Below are positions 46,477 to 56,288 of a stretch of DNA of 64,000 bases, piece after piece. A program made the position numbers and the translations under genes. The first letter of the stretch is position 1, and each line of letters begins with the position of its first letter. A model generated the notes under the pieces. That model worked only from the letters and a program-made list of their open reading frames with translations. It made no database searches and was not told where the DNA came from. This DNA comes from Acidimicrobiales bacterium (lineage in GTDB: Bacteria; Actinomycetota; Acidimicrobiia; Acidimicrobiales; RAAP-2), in NCBI GenBank assembly GCA_015478655.1, contig JADMIJ010000003.1:1-64000 (forward strand), in the 5' to 3' direction.

Positions 46477-47198
46477 CCCAGTCGGTAGCCGACGCCCCAC
46501 ACCGTGGCCAGCGGGAGGCCATCCCCCAGTTTCTTGCGCAGCTGGCGGACGTGGACGTCGACGGTTCGTTCGTCACCGCACCAGCCGTCGCCCCAGACTC
46601 CGTTGAGGAGTTGGCGGCGCGACAGGGCCAGCCCGATATTGTCGGCCAGATACGCCAACAGGTCGAACTCTCGGGTGGCCAAGGGGACCACGGTGCCGTC
46701 GAGCCGGATCTCCCTCCGACCCGTGTCGACCTCGATGCTGCCCAGCTCGACCACGGCGGGGGCCGCCGTCTGGGGCGCCGCGGTGCGACGCAAGATGGCA
46801 TGAACCCGAGCCACCAGCTCGCGGGCGGAGAAGGGCTTGGTGACGTAGTCATCGGCCCCGAGCTCGAGGCCGAGCACCCGGTCCACTTCGTCGTCCCGCG
46901 CACTGAGGATCAGCACCGGCATGGTCCCGAGGGAGGACGGACTGCCCGATGGATCGGTCCCGGACAGGGGTTGCACGTGTCGAAGCCGTCGGCAGACGTC
47001 GAATCCGTCGAGCTTCCCGGGCAACCCGATGTCGACGATGACCAGACTCGGATGCTCACGCTCGACCACCTGCAGTCCACGCTCACCGTCGTCCGCCTGC
47101 AGCACCCGGAACCCGTCGCGCCGCAGGTACATGGCCACGAGGTCGGAGATGTGGTGATCATCTTCGATCACCACCAGGGTCTGCTCGCCGGCCACCAT
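46473..47198 (-). CDS. OmpR/PhoB-type response regulator
   Basis: A protein of 241 residues. The receiver has acidic pocket E-D-D (12-14), phospho-acceptor Asp56 and Lys121 in K-P-F. Residues about 76-92 (Q-P-L-S-G-T-D-P-S-G-S-P-S-S-L-G) form a Ser/Gly-rich insert before beta-4 that typical family members lack. The C-terminal winged helix (about 145-241) has T-R-E-F-D-L-L and R-T-V-D-V-H-V-R-Q-L-R-K-K-L. It is first in the operon with the kinase and SDR. Confidence 0.93.
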   Translation of the reverse strand: MVAGEQTLVVIEDDHHISDLVAMYLRRDGFRVLQADDGERGLQVVEREHPSLVIVDIGLPGKLDGFDVCRRLRHVQPLSGTDPSGSPSSLGTMPVLILSARDDEVDRVLGLELGADDYVTKPFSARELVARVHAILRRTAAPQTAAPAVVELGSIEVDTGRREIRLDGTVVPLATREFDLLAYLADNIGLALSRRQLLNGVWGDGWCGDERTVDVHVRQLRKKLGDGLPLATVWGVGYRLG

Positions 47199-47303
47199 GG
47201 AGACCAGCCTGCCACTGCACGAGCCACCTCGTCCGTCATGGTTAGGGAAGTGTGAGCCGAGTGCCCTTCCGGGGTCGGCAGGATCGGAGTTGGTACCGCA
47301 CCG

Positions 47304-47729
47304 TCACGGACCGTGGGGGCGGCGCTCACGACGCCAGACGACCCGGAGCCCCGACCAGGTGTCGTCGATGGCGCAGACCTTGTTGTCGACCAGGCCCAGT
47401 GGCAGCGCCACCTCCCGGACGACCCCCTCGGTGACATCGGTCTCGACCCCGGACGCCCGCCTCGGCCACGCGATCCAGAGCCCTCCGTCGGAAAAGACCA
47501 TGGTGCCGAGGACGCCGATGCGTCGCTCGAGTTCCATCCTCCGGACGAAGAACGCCACCACCACGTCGGCCCTTCCTCGTGCCTGGTGCTTCACGACCAC
47601 ACCGGATGGCATCTCGGTCAGCACGCCGGGCGGGGCTTTCAGGAGGGCCAGCGTCGTCCCCGGTCTCAGGCCGAGCTTGCTCGGTAGGGGAGTTCCGCTG
47701 TAACCCGGCACGACCACGTTGTATCGCAC
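47304..47729 (-). CDS. DUF3052 family protein
   Basis: A protein of 141 residues from GTG 47729 (TTG 47753 would extend it). Family hallmarks are Y-S-G-T-P-L-P-S-K-L-G at the N-terminus, L-W-I-A-W-P-R-R-A-S-G-V-E-T-D and the C-terminal V-R-E-V-A-L-P-L-G-L-V-D-N-K-V-C-A-I-D. The function of this cytoplasmic family is unknown. It lies between the response regulator and a divergent lipoprotein gene. Confidence 0.8.
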   Translation of the reverse strand: MRYNVVVPGYSGTPLPSKLGLRPGTTLALLKAPPGVLTEMPSGVVVKHQARGRADVVVAFFVRRMELERRIGVLGTMVFSDGGLWIAWPRRASGVETDVTEGVVREVALPLGLVDNKVCAIDDTWSGLRVVWRRERRPHGP

Positions 47730-47825
47730 TCGGATCAGTGAGGGTGCACCCAACGAGGCGGTAGCTCTGGAGGTTCACGATCCAGTCCGGCCTGGCCGCG
47801 GCCAGGCATGGGAGCATGGCCCACC

Positions 47826-49322
47826 ATGGTGTGCGGCGACAAGGGGTGGCGCGGGTGCGGGCGCGCTTCGGTGCCCGGGTCCCCATTGGGGACAACTCGC
47901 CGTACGCCCCGGTTGGTCGCCCGGGTGGCGACGGGCATCGCCGTGGCCCTGGTGCTGACGGCGGCCGGCTGCTCCAACTCTGCTCCGTCGGCGTCGGCTG
48001 ACGCCGCCAACCCGTTCTTCAGCGGTCGGTTCACCACTAGCGTCAACCCGCACACCTTCGGGCAGGATCCGTCGTGGACGGCAGACGGACGGATCCTCTC
48101 CAACGAGAACGACGGGTCCGGCGTCTCCCAGATCTATGTGTCGACCGTCGCCGGGACCAACTCGTCCTGTCTGACGTGCGGTCAGGCGGGGCCCAACGGG
48201 TTCCCCCAGGAGCGGCCCGAGGGGGATTGGATCCTCTTCTGCTCCTTCCGGGGCCAGACCGTGACCTTCGGAGCGCCCTGTCTCGGCGGTATCGGCAGCG
48301 ACCTCTACGCCATGCGCCCGGACGGGAGCCATCTGACCCGGTTGACGGGTCCCGCCACCCCACCCAACGCCGGGGGCGCCCCGTACGACAACTACCACCC
48401 CTATTGGGCACCCGATGGCCGCCACCTCATCTGGACCCACGTCGACTATCGCTCCCTCGCCCAGGGCGGGACCCAGTGGACCATCGTCCTGTCGAGCTTC
48501 GGGGTGGACAGGAGCGGAAACGCGGCGCTCAGTGACCTCACCGTGGTTGCGCCCGCGGGGGACAACGCCTACGAGACACAAGTGTGGGCACCGGATGGCA
48601 GCGGTGTGCTGTACACGTCGCTGAGCTCGGACGGTGACAAGGGCATCGGCTGGCTCAATTCGGAGCTCTACTTCATGCGCCTCTACGGCGGTGGCGCGTC
48701 CCCGGCTCACCCCCGCATCACCCATATCACCGACGGGAGCCCGGGCTGGGACGAGCAGGCGGTGTTCACACCGGACATGAAAGACGTGATCTGGATGTCG
48801 AGTCGGGATGCGGCCACGTGGTACGAGACGGTCGTCACCGCGGCCCGGCAGGCCGGCTACAACCCCCCATTCGAGAATGAGGTGGTTGGGCCCTTCTTCG
48901 TCCTGACCGTTCTCGACCCGAAGTTCCGAACCGACCTCTACGAGCTCGATCTCCGAACCCACGCCACACGCCGGCTGACCGACCTGCACCAGGTGGTGCC
49001 GGAGTTCTACTTCAACCCCTCCGGCACCGAGCTGATCTGGACCACGGGCGAGCGCAGCCATACCTACATCGGTACCTTCCCCACCACCACCGTGCCCGTC
49101 CGACCACCCCTGCGGCCCGATGCCGCCTGGGTCAACGCACCGGCCCATGGCGACCACACGCCTCCCCGGCCGGAGAAGGCCACCTCCATCACCATCAACC
49201 CGGCCGCCATTCCCGCGCAAGAGGGAGAAGCCATCTCACTGATGGAGAGCCAGCTGTCCACCCTCGCCCATCTTCTCCAAGGGCTACCGGGCGGCTCGGG
49301 GTGCTGCCAGGCCCCGGCCTGA
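47826..49322 (+). CDS. TolB-like (PD40 repeat) lipoprotein
   Basis: A protein of 498 residues from ATG 47826 (GGGAG 11 nt upstream; ATG 47808 or GTG 47871 are possible). The signal peptide ends in a lipobox L-T-A-A-G-C, so the mature protein is a membrane-anchored lipoprotein. The rest has PD40/WD40-like beta-propeller blades with the D-P-S-W-T-A-D-G-R, Y-W-A-P-D-G-R, W-A-P-D-G-S-G and F-T-P-D-M-K-D motifs. Four Cys at about 114-145 may form disulfides. TolB-like propellers bind proteins or glycans; the partner is unknown. Confidence 0.85.
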   Translation: MVCGDKGWRGCGRASVPGSPLGTTRRTPRLVARVATGIAVALVLTAAGCSNSAPSASADAANPFFSGRFTTSVNPHTFGQDPSWTADGRILSNENDGSGVSQIYVSTVAGTNSSCLTCGQAGPNGFPQERPEGDWILFCSFRGQTVTFGAPCLGGIGSDLYAMRPDGSHLTRLTGPATPPNAGGAPYDNYHPYWAPDGRHLIWTHVDYRSLAQGGTQWTIVLSSFGVDRSGNAALSDLTVVAPAGDNAYETQVWAPDGSGVLYTSLSSDGDKGIGWLNSELYFMRLYGGGASPAHPRITHITDGSPGWDEQAVFTPDMKDVIWMSSRDAATWYETVVTAARQAGYNPPFENEVVGPFFVLTVLDPKFRTDLYELDLRTHATRRLTDLHQVVPEFYFNPSGTELIWTTGERSHTYIGTFPTTTVPVRPPLRPDAAWVNAPAHGDHTPPRPEKATSITINPAAIPAQEGEAISLMESQLSTLAHLLQGLPGGSGCCQAPA

Positions 49323-49418
49323 GGCCGGCGGATGAGCCGGCGGATGAAACGGCTCCGGACCAGCGATTCCTCGTCGTCCGTTCCCGAGCCATCAGGATGG
49401 GCGGAACATCATCGTTGG

Positions 49419-49424
49419 TAGCAT
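49419..49424 (+). promoter_or_regulatory. -10 box of trpCFBA operon
   Basis: TAGCAT with exactly 9 nt to ATG of trpC, the same box and spacing as before hisD. It shows that the second trp block has its own promoter. Confidence 0.55.
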
Positions 49425-49433
49425 CGAGTGGCT

Positions 49434-50225
49434 ATGCCGGCCTACCTCGAGACGATCGTCACCGCCCACCGTGCACAAGCCGCCCTGGACCGCCGCGATC
49501 TCGACCAAGCCGTCGAGGAGGCCGGCCGGTGCGGCCCGGTCCGGCCGTTCGCCCCGGCCGTTCGGGACGCCGCTGCCCGGCACGGGATCGGGGTGATCGC
49601 CGAGATCAAGCGCCGGTCTCCGTCCAAGGGAGACCTCGACCCCACGCTCGACCCGGCCCTCCTGGCCCGGGACTACCAGGATGGAGGGGCGGCGTGCCTG
49701 TCGGTCCTCACCGACCGGGAGTTCTTCGGCGGCTCCCCCGATGACCTTCGTTCCGCCCGCTCCGCCTGTTCGCTCCCGGTCCTGCGCAAGGACTTCACGG
49801 TCAGCGCCCTCGACGTGTGCGACGCCCGGGTCATGGGGGCCGACGCCGTGCTCCTGATCGTGGCCGCGCTCAGCGACGCAGAATTGTCGTCCTTCCTCGA
49901 TGTCTCCCACCGGTGTGGGCTGACGCCCCTGGTCGAGGTGCACGACGAGCTCGAGCTCCGACGGGCCCTCGACGCCGGCGCCGATATCATCGGGGTCAAC
50001 CAACGCGACCTGCACACGTTCGAGGTGGACCACCAACGGGCGCAGAAGCTCGCCGCCATGATGCCGCCCGGGGTTCTGGCCGTGGCCGAGTCCGGCATCC
50101 AGGACGACGGCGATGTCCGCCGGCTGGCCGAGGCCGGGTACCGGGCCGTCCTGGTGGGGGAGGCGCTGGTCCGTTCGGGGGACCGGCCTGCCGCACTGGC
50201 GCGGCTCCTTGGACACGGGACATGA
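49434..50225 (+). CDS. trpC: indole-3-glycerol-phosphate synthase
   Basis: TIM-barrel enzyme of 263 residues from ATG 49434 (GTG 49428 adds two). Motifs [30 protein letters not shown] and A-E-S-G-I carry the catalytic Lys/Glu and phosphate-binding residues. The Asn-Gln of G-V-N-Q-R-D-L replaces the more common G-V-N-N-R-D-L. The stop overlaps the trpF ATG. Confidence 0.96.
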   Translation: MPAYLETIVTAHRAQAALDRRDLDQAVEEAGRCGPVRPFAPAVRDAAARHGIGVIAEIKRRSPSKGDLDPTLDPALLARDYQDGGAACLSVLTDREFFGGSPDDLRSARSACSLPVLRKDFTVSALDVCDARVMGADAVLLIVAALSDAELSSFLDVSHRCGLTPLVEVHDELELRRALDAGADIIGVNQRDLHTFEVDHQRAQKLAAMMPPGVLAVAESGIQDDGDVRRLAEAGYRAVLVGEALVRSGDRPAALARLLGHGT

Positions 50226-50962
50226 CCCCCTACGACGCCGTCGGCGAGGTCGACGGATTGTTCGTGAAGATCTGTGGTGTGACCTCCGAGGCCGACGCCC
50301 TGCTGGCCGTGGGCATGGGAGCCTCGGCGGTGGGCTTCGTCTTCGCACCCTCTCCCCGCCAGATGGCCCCGGCGGCGGTGGCCGACATCGTCAAGCGCCT
50401 GCCCCACGAGACGGTGACGGTGGGAGTGTTCCGGGACGAAGCCCCCCAGCGGGTCATCGATATCGCCAACCAGATCGGTCTGCGCGCCGTGCAACTGCAC
50501 GGGGTCGAGTCCATCGAGGACACCCAGTGGATCAGCAGCCGGGTGGGATGGACCATCAAGGCCTTTCCGGCCGGACATCGCAATATCGATCGCTTCCACC
50601 GCTACGGGGCCGACCTGCTGCTGATCGACGGGGCCAATCCCGGGTCGGGCGAGCTCTTCGACTGGCGCCTGGCCGAGGGGGTCGTCGACCCGAGGCGACT
50701 GATCGTGTCGGGCGGGCTCACGCCCGAGAATGTGGCCGCAGCCATCTCCCACCTCCAGCCGTGGGGCGTGGACGTGGCCAGCGGAGTCGAGGCGTCACCG
50801 GGGGTCAAGGACCCCGGCAAGCTGCGCGAGTTCATCGGGGCGGCCCATACGGCGGCGCGGGCCGTCGCATCCGAGGCCGGCGTCGACAGCGGCCGGCGAT
50901 CGGGGCCGGACGACGACGCATCCTCGGAGGGCGAGCTCTTCGACTGGCAGGACGAGCCGTGA
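50222..50962 (+). CDS. trpF: phosphoribosylanthranilate isomerase
   Basis: Isomerises PRA to CdRP. The product is 246 residues, a TIM barrel with Cys18 in V-K-I-C-G-V-T and the acid Asp in [17 protein letters not shown] and V-D-V-A-S-G-V-E complete the family pattern. The last 30 residues are an acidic tail (E-L-F-D-W repeated at 148-152 and 239-243). A separate TrpF is uncommon in actinobacteria, where PriA often does this job. Confidence 0.95.
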   Translation: MTPYDAVGEVDGLFVKICGVTSEADALLAVGMGASAVGFVFAPSPRQMAPAAVADIVKRLPHETVTVGVFRDEAPQRVIDIANQIGLRAVQLHGVESIEDTQWISSRVGWTIKAFPAGHRNIDRFHRYGADLLLIDGANPGSGELFDWRLAEGVVDPRRLIVSGGLTPENVAAAISHLQPWGVDVASGVEASPGVKDPGKLREFIGAAHTAARAVASEAGVDSGRRSGPDDDASSEGELFDWQDEP

Positions 50963-52140
50963 GCGCCGAGATCATGGGCGACCCCGGACCGACCGGGCGG
51001 TTCGGCCAGTTCGGCGGGCGGTTCGTGCCCGAGTCGCTCGTGCCGGCGTGCATCGAGCTCGAAGAGGCCTTCCGCTCGGCGTGGGCGGACCCGGCGTTCC
51101 ATGCGGAGCTCGACGGGATCCTCCGGAGCTACGGCGGGCGCCCGACTCCGGTGACGGTGTGCGGGCGTCTGTCCGAGGAGCTGGGTGTGCGGGTGTTCCT
51201 GAAGCGGGAAGACCTGGCCCACACCGGATCGCACAAGCTGAACAATGTGGTCGGCCAGGGACTCCTGGCCCGGCGCATGGGCAAGCGCCGGCTCATCGCC
51301 GAGACGGGGGCCGGCCAGCACGGGGTGGCCACGGCCACTGCTGCCGCCCTCTTCGGCATGGACTGCGTCGTCTACATGGGCGAGGTCGATACCCACCGCC
51401 AGGAGCTCAACGTCTTCCGCATGGAGCTGCTGGGCGCAGAGGTCCGCTCGGTCTCGAGCGGGAGCCGCACGCTCAAGGACGCTGTGAACGAGGCCCTGCG
51501 CGACTGGGTGGCCACGGTGGCCGACACCCACTACTGCCTCGGCTCGGTCATGGGCCCGCATCCATATCCGTGGATGGTCCGGGAATTCCAGCGGGTGATC
51601 GGCGAGGAGGCCCGGGAGCAGTGCCGGGAGCTCCTCCATGGCGACGACCCCACCGTCGTGGTGGCGTGCGCCGGCGGTGGGTCCAACGCCGCCGGAATCT
51701 TCGCCGGGTTCGCCGACACCACGGCGTCGACGCTGGTCGCCGTGGAGGCCGCCGGAGGGGCGGCCATGACCACCGGGATCCCCGGGATTCTCCACGGCAT
51801 GCGGAGCGCACTCATGCAGGATGAGGAGGGCCAGATCCTGGAGGCCCGGTCCATCTCCGCCGGCCTCGACTATCCGGGCATCGGCCCCGAGCACGCTCAT
51901 CTGGGCGAGCTCGGCCGCGCCCGCTACGAGTCGGCCGAGGACAAGCAGGTGCTCGAGGCGTTCCAGCGGTTGGCCCGGGCCGAGGGGATCATCCCCGCCC
52001 TCGAATCGGCCCACGCCATCGCCTGGGTGATCGCCAACGCCGGCACGGCCGCCCTCCCAGCCGGCTCGACCGTCCTGGTCAACCTGTCGGGGCGGGGCGA
52101 CAAGGACGTGGCCCAGGTCCGCGACGTGCTGCGGGCATGA
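50959..52140 (+). CDS. trpB: tryptophan synthase beta subunit
   Basis: PLP enzyme joining indole and serine. The product is 393 residues with [16 protein letters not shown] lysine Lys93 in [19 protein letters not shown] and C-A-G-G-G-S-N-A phosphate site. GTG 50959 overlaps the trpF stop, and the stop overlaps the trpA ATG. Confidence 0.97.
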   Translation: MSAEIMGDPGPTGRFGQFGGRFVPESLVPACIELEEAFRSAWADPAFHAELDGILRSYGGRPTPVTVCGRLSEELGVRVFLKREDLAHTGSHKLNNVVGQGLLARRMGKRRLIAETGAGQHGVATATAAALFGMDCVVYMGEVDTHRQELNVFRMELLGAEVRSVSSGSRTLKDAVNEALRDWVATVADTHYCLGSVMGPHPYPWMVREFQRVIGEEAREQCRELLHGDDPTVVVACAGGGSNAAGIFAGFADTTASTLVAVEAAGGAAMTTGIPGILHGMRSALMQDEEGQILEARSISAGLDYPGIGPEHAHLGELGRARYESAEDKQVLEAFQRLARAEGIIPALESAHAIAWVIANAGTAALPAGSTVLVNLSGRGDKDVAQVRDVLRA

Positions 52141-52955
52141 GCCCCGGCACCACGGGCGTCCCACCGGCTGACTACCTTCCGGGTCGCCTCGAGGCCGTGT
52201 TGAAGGCACGACGCCACGCCGGGTCGAAGCTGCTCGTGCCGTACGTCACCGGCGGCATGGACGACCAGTGGCTGCTGACGGTCGAGGCCCTGGCCGGGGC
52301 GGGGGCGGACGCCATCGAGGTGGGGATCCCCTTCTCAGACCCGATGATCGATGGTCCCATCATCCAGGAGGCGTCACTGCGGGCCCTGGACCGGGGGACC
52401 ACGCCCGAGGGGATCTTCGCCGATCTGAGCCGCATCGACGTCGGCATCCCCATCGTGGTGATGACCTACTACAACCTGATCTACCGGGGCGGGCACGAAC
52501 GGATGGCGGGGTTGATGGCGGAATGCGGCGTGGCCGGCGCCATCCTTCCCGACCTGCCCCTGGAGGAGCTCGATCCCTGGGCCGAGGCCGCCGACCGCGC
52601 CGGTGTGGCCACCGTCCTCCTGGTGGCGCCGTCGACCCCGGCCCAGCGGGTCCCCGCCGTGTGCCGACGGTCGCGCGGCTTCGTCTACGCCGTCGGCCGC
52701 ATGGGAGTGACCGGGGAACAGGCCGCCCTGGCCGAGTCGGCTGGCCAGGTGGCCGAGCGGGTCGTAGAGGCCACGGACCTCCCGGTGTGCGTGGGCATCG
52801 GGGTGTCCACCCCTGAGCAGGCCGTGGCGCTGTGCCGGGTGGCCGACGGCGTCGTGGTCGGGTCGGCCCTGGTCCGACGACTGCTCGAGGGGGCCGGGCC
52901 GGAGGGAGGGGCGGAGTTCATCGCCTCCTTGCGTCGGGCCCTCGACACCGGCTGA
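52137..52955 (+). CDS. trpA: tryptophan synthase alpha subunit
   Basis: Releases indole from indole-3-glycerol phosphate to TrpB. The product is 272 residues, a TIM barrel with catalytic Glu61 ([10 protein letters not shown]) and Asp72 (D-P-M-I-D-G-P), plus L-P-D-L-P-L-E-E and I-G-V-S-T-P. The gene ends the trp block and is convergent with the AarF gene, 20 bp away. Confidence 0.96.
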   Translation: MSPGTTGVPPADYLPGRLEAVLKARRHAGSKLLVPYVTGGMDDQWLLTVEALAGAGADAIEVGIPFSDPMIDGPIIQEASLRALDRGTTPEGIFADLSRIDVGIPIVVMTYYNLIYRGGHERMAGLMAECGVAGAILPDLPLEELDPWAEAADRAGVATVLLVAPSTPAQRVPAVCRRSRGFVYAVGRMGVTGEQAALAESAGQVAERVVEATDLPVCVGIGVSTPEQAVALCRVADGVVVGSALVRRLLEGAGPEGGAEFIASLRRALDTG

Positions 52956-52975
52956 GGTTCCGACGGGCCGTCCGC

Positions 52976-54691
52976 CTACCCTCGATCCGGACGGATCATC
53001 TTGAACACCGCCCGGAGGAACGGCTTGCGCCCCTGGCTCTCCGCCCGCTGCTGCAGCCGCCGCCGGATGAGCTCGCGGCGCTCCTGGAGGTCATGGAAGG
53101 TGATCGGATCGGTCTCGTCCGGAAAGCCCATGGCGGCCCGGTACCCGTCGAGGTCGATCGGCGTCTCGGCCAGGTCCATGCCCACCTCGCGTGCGATCTG
53201 CTCACCGTGGCGTTCGGTGAAGTAGGTCACCACCTCCAGGATCTCCCCGAGGATGTCGACGTCGGGGGCCATGGTGGCCATGGCGCCGTTGAGGAACAGG
53301 ATGTCCTTGACGAACAGCATCAGCTCCTTGGGCAGCCGGGCCCCGTAGCCCAGCAGTGCCTTGGTCACGTCGCGCAGCTCGGCCACCATCTGATCGGCGG
53401 TGAGGGTGGTGGGGTCGATCGGGGGACGGTCCAGTCCGAGATCACGGATGACAGCGTCGATATCGGAGTCGGCCGGCAGCGCCCCCAGGTCCCGCAGCGC
53501 CTCGACCTGCACCGTGATGTTGTTGGTGGTCGCCCCCATCTGCAGCCGGAGGAAGGCCAGGCGCTTGCGCTCGTCGAGCCGCCCGGTGATCCCGAAGTCG
53601 AGCAGGGCCACCGTCCCGTCGGATTGGACCATGAGGTTCCCGCCGTGCAGGTCTCCGTGGAACACCCCGTAGAGCAGGGCCCCCTCGAGGAAGGCGATGA
53701 GGCTCGAGCGCAGCACCGCGGCAGTGTCGATGCCGGCGGCTCGCATGCCGGCGGCATTGCCCCAGGTGAATCCGTGCAGATGCTCCATGACCAGCACCCG
53801 CTTGGTGACCAGCACCGGATGGGGTCGGGGCACCACGATGGATCGCTGCCCCGTTCCGGCATGGACGGCGGCAATGTCGAGCATGTTCTGCGCCTCGAGA
53901 CGGAAGTCCAGCTCCTCGACGATGGTCTCCGCGAACAGTTCGACCAGGGCGGGTGGATTGGTCAGTGCCGCCACCGGAATCCGCCCCACCAGGATCGGTG
54001 CGATCCAGGACATCGCGGCCACATCCAGCCGCACCAGCGAGGCCACGTTGCGCCGCTGGACCTTCACCACCACTCGCTCACCGGTCCGCAGCGTGGCTGC
54101 GTGCACCTGGGCGATGGACGCCGAGGCGATGGGCGTGGGATCGAACGAGACGAACACGTCGGTGAGTGATCGGCCCAGATCCTCCTCGACGGTCCGGCGA
54201 ACGGTGGCGAACGGCTCGGGCGGGACATGATCGCGCAGCAGCCGGAACTCCTCCACCAGCTCCTCGGGGAAGATCCCCTCGCCGGAGGACAGGATCTGGC
54301 CCAGCTTGATATAGGTGGGCCCCAGTCGCTCGAAGGCCGGCCGAAGGCGGCGGGACAGGCCGGACCGCGACGTCGGGGTGCCCCGGTCGCGCATGCCCCA
54401 TCCGATGAGAGCCCCACCCAGCCGCAGGCCCACCGCCATGACCCTGGCCCCCGGTGGGAGGCGCTGGCGCCTGACCAGCTGCCGGGCCAGGTCGGCCGCT
54501 TCGGCCCGGAGAGCGTCGATGTCGCCGGTGGTCCCGGTAGGGAAGCGCCAGGCCATGTGGGCCGGCTCGACGGTCCACGGCCCGTTGGGGGTGAAGGCTC
54601 CGAAGGCCAGATCGGGACGACCGGGGAGGGCCGCACCCGGCTCGGGGCGGTCATCTCCGACAGGCTCGGGTCGGCTCAGTTGTTCGACCAT
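52976..54691 (-). CDS. AarF/UbiB (ABC1) family kinase-like protein
   Basis: A protein of 571 residues from ATG 54691; GTG 54745 is possible. Motifs of the ABC1/ADCK family: K-x-G-Q-I-L-S-S (about 131-138), P-I-A-S-A-S-I-A-Q-V-H-A-A (Ala-rich nucleotide loop), V-V-K-V-Q-R, E-L-D-F-R-L-E-A-Q-N, H-G-D-L-H-G-G-N catalytic loop and D-F-G metal site. Members support isoprenoid quinone or lipid metabolism. The N-terminal 100 residues are not conserved, and no C-terminal membrane helix pair is evident. It follows fabF in the same direction after 66 nt. Confidence 0.88.
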   Translation of the reverse strand: MVEQLSRPEPVGDDRPEPGAALPGRPDLAFGAFTPNGPWTVEPAHMAWRFPTGTTGDIDALRAEAADLARQLVRRQRLPPGARVMAVGLRLGGALIGWGMRDRGTPTSRSGLSRRLRPAFERLGPTYIKLGQILSSGEGIFPEELVEEFRLLRDHVPPEPFATVRRTVEEDLGRSLTDVFVSFDPTPIASASIAQVHAATLRTGERVVVKVQRRNVASLVRLDVAAMSWIAPILVGRIPVAALTNPPALVELFAETIVEELDFRLEAQNMLDIAAVHAGTGQRSIVVPRPHPVLVTKRVLVMEHLHGFTWGNAAGMRAAGIDTAAVLRSSLIAFLEGALLYGVFHGDLHGGNLMVQSDGTVALLDFGITGRLDERKRLAFLRLQMGATTNNITVQVEALRDLGALPADSDIDAVIRDLGLDRPPIDPTTLTADQMVAELRDVTKALLGYGARLPKELMLFVKDILFLNGAMATMAPDVDILGEILEVVTYFTERHGEQIAREVGMDLAETPIDLDGYRAAMGFPDETDPITFHDLQERRELIRRRLQQRAESQGRKPFLRAVFKMIRPDRG

Positions 54692-54757
54692 GGGTACCAA
54701 CGGTAGGGGGGAATGGCGCCCGGGCCGTCGGATGTGGGCCGCCACGGCCGGGCGGCC

Positions 54758-55954
54758 TCAGGCCGGGGCGATCACCAGGCACCCGTTGTGCCCACCGAAC
54801 CCGAAGGAGTTGGACAGCACCGGGCTGGGATCCCACGGGCGAGCGGCGCCGGCCACGATGTCGAGGTGGATGTCCGGGTCCGGCTGCTCGTAGCCGGAGG
54901 TGGGCGGGATCAGCCGGTGCTGGATGCTGAGCACCACGGCCACGGCTTCGATCGCCCCACACGCGCCCAGGCCGTGGCCCGTGACTCCTTTTGTGGAGGT
55001 GACCGGAGGGGAGGCGGCGCCGAACACCTTGGCGATGGCGTCGGATTCGGCCCGGTCGTTGAGGGGCGTTGAGGTCCCGTGGGCGTTGATATGGCCGATC
55101 TGGTCGGCGCTGACGCCGGCGTCATCCATGGCCAACGTCATGCACGCAGCCGCCCCCGACCCTCCCGGGATCGGTGCCGTGATGTGGTGGGCGTCGGCGG
55201 TGCTCGCCGACCCGGCCAGCTCCCCGTAGATGTGCGCCCCCCGGGCTTCGGCGTGCTCCCACGCCTCCAGCACCAGGGCCCCGGCGCCCTCGGTGATGAC
55301 GAAGCCGTCGCGCCGGATGTCGAAGGGCCGCGAGTTCCCCGAGGTGGAGAGGGCGGTCATGTTGGCGAACGCCGCCATCCCGACGCCGGTCATTCCCGCC
55401 TCGGCGGCACCGCCGATGGCCACGTCGAGGCGACCGGATGCCACCAGGCGCGCCGCGTGCCCGATGCTGTGGGCACCGGCGGCGCAGGCCGTGGTGACCG
55501 TCTCGGAGGGCCCGTGCCAGCCCATGCGGATGGACACGGCCGCCGCCCCGGCGTTGGACATCATCATGGGCACCAGTCGGGGCGAGACCCGGCGAGGGCC
55601 CTTGTGGTCGAAGACGATGATCTGGTCCTCCAGGGTCTGCAGGCCTCCGACACCGGTTCCCATCACGACGCCCGAGCGTCCCGGATCGGCGTTCACCTCG
55701 CCTGCATCGTCGAGGGCCATGGTCGCCGTGGCGACGCTGAACTGGGCAAACCGGTCGTGCTGGCGGGCATCCTTGGGAGTGAACCAGCCCTCGGGATCGA
55801 AGTCCGGCACGCGGCGCTCACCGACCGGCGGCGGACCGTTGAGGCCCGTCCACAGCGCCTCGGTTCCGACGCCGCAGCACGAGACGACCCCCAGGCCGGT
55901 GATGGCCACCCGTCGACCGGCGACCGGGCCCTCCGGGCCGATGCCCAGCTGCAT
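54758..55954 (-). CDS. fabF: beta-ketoacyl-ACP synthase II
   Basis: Condenses malonyl-ACP with growing acyl-ACP. The product is 398 residues with the thiolase fold and triad Cys157 (T-T-A-C-A-A-G), His292 (N-A-H-G-T-S-T-P) and His327 (V-T-G-H-G-L-G), plus Lys322. The terminal N-S-F-G-F-G-G-H-N block is complete. The ATG overlaps the acpP stop. The protein is slightly shorter than E. coli FabF. Confidence 0.96.
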   Translation of the reverse strand: MQLGIGPEGPVAGRRVAITGLGVVSCCGVGTEALWTGLNGPPPVGERRVPDFDPEGWFTPKDARQHDRFAQFSVATATMALDDAGEVNADPGRSGVVMGTGVGGLQTLEDQIIVFDHKGPRRVSPRLVPMMMSNAGAAAVSIRMGWHGPSETVTTACAAGAHSIGHAARLVASGRLDVAIGGAAEAGMTGVGMAAFANMTALSTSGNSRPFDIRRDGFVITEGAGALVLEAWEHAEARGAHIYGELAGSASTADAHHITAPIPGGSGAAACMTLAMDDAGVSADQIGHINAHGTSTPLNDRAESDAIAKVFGAASPPVTSTKGVTGHGLGACGAIEAVAVVLSIQHRLIPPTSGYEQPDPDIHLDIVAGAARPWDPSPVLSNSFGFGGHNGCLVIAPA

Positions 55955-56193
55955 CAGAGCTTGGCGCTGATCAGATCGAACGCCTGGCCGATGGTCTCGA
56001 TGCCCTCGAGCTCGGTCTCCTCGACCGAGACGTCGAACGTCTCCTCCAGCGCCATCACCAATTCGACCAGGTCGAGACTGTCGGCATCGAGGTCCTCGGT
56101 GAACCGCGCCTCCTTGGTCACCTTGTCTGCAGGCACCTGGAGGACTTCAACCGCGCACTCCTTGAACTTCTCGAATGCCTCGTCGTTGCTCAC
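55954..56193 (-). CDS. acpP: acyl carrier protein
   Basis: 79 acidic residues with the phosphopantetheine site D-A-D-S-L-D-L-V-E-L (Ser39). GTG start with AGGAG about 7 nt upstream. It is placed between fabG and fabF, so it serves the type II fatty-acid synthase encoded here. Confidence 0.97.
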   Translation of the reverse strand: MSNDEAFEKFKECAVEVLQVPADKVTKEARFTEDLDADSLDLVELVMALEETFDVSVEETELEGIETIGQAFDLISAKL

Positions 56194-56288
56194 GCACTTG
56201 CTCCTTTTGTCATGGGTTTGTCATCGGTCTTGGTCGTGGCTGGGTCCTGGTGCCCGTGGCTCCTCGGACACTTCGGGCCCTCCCGGCC

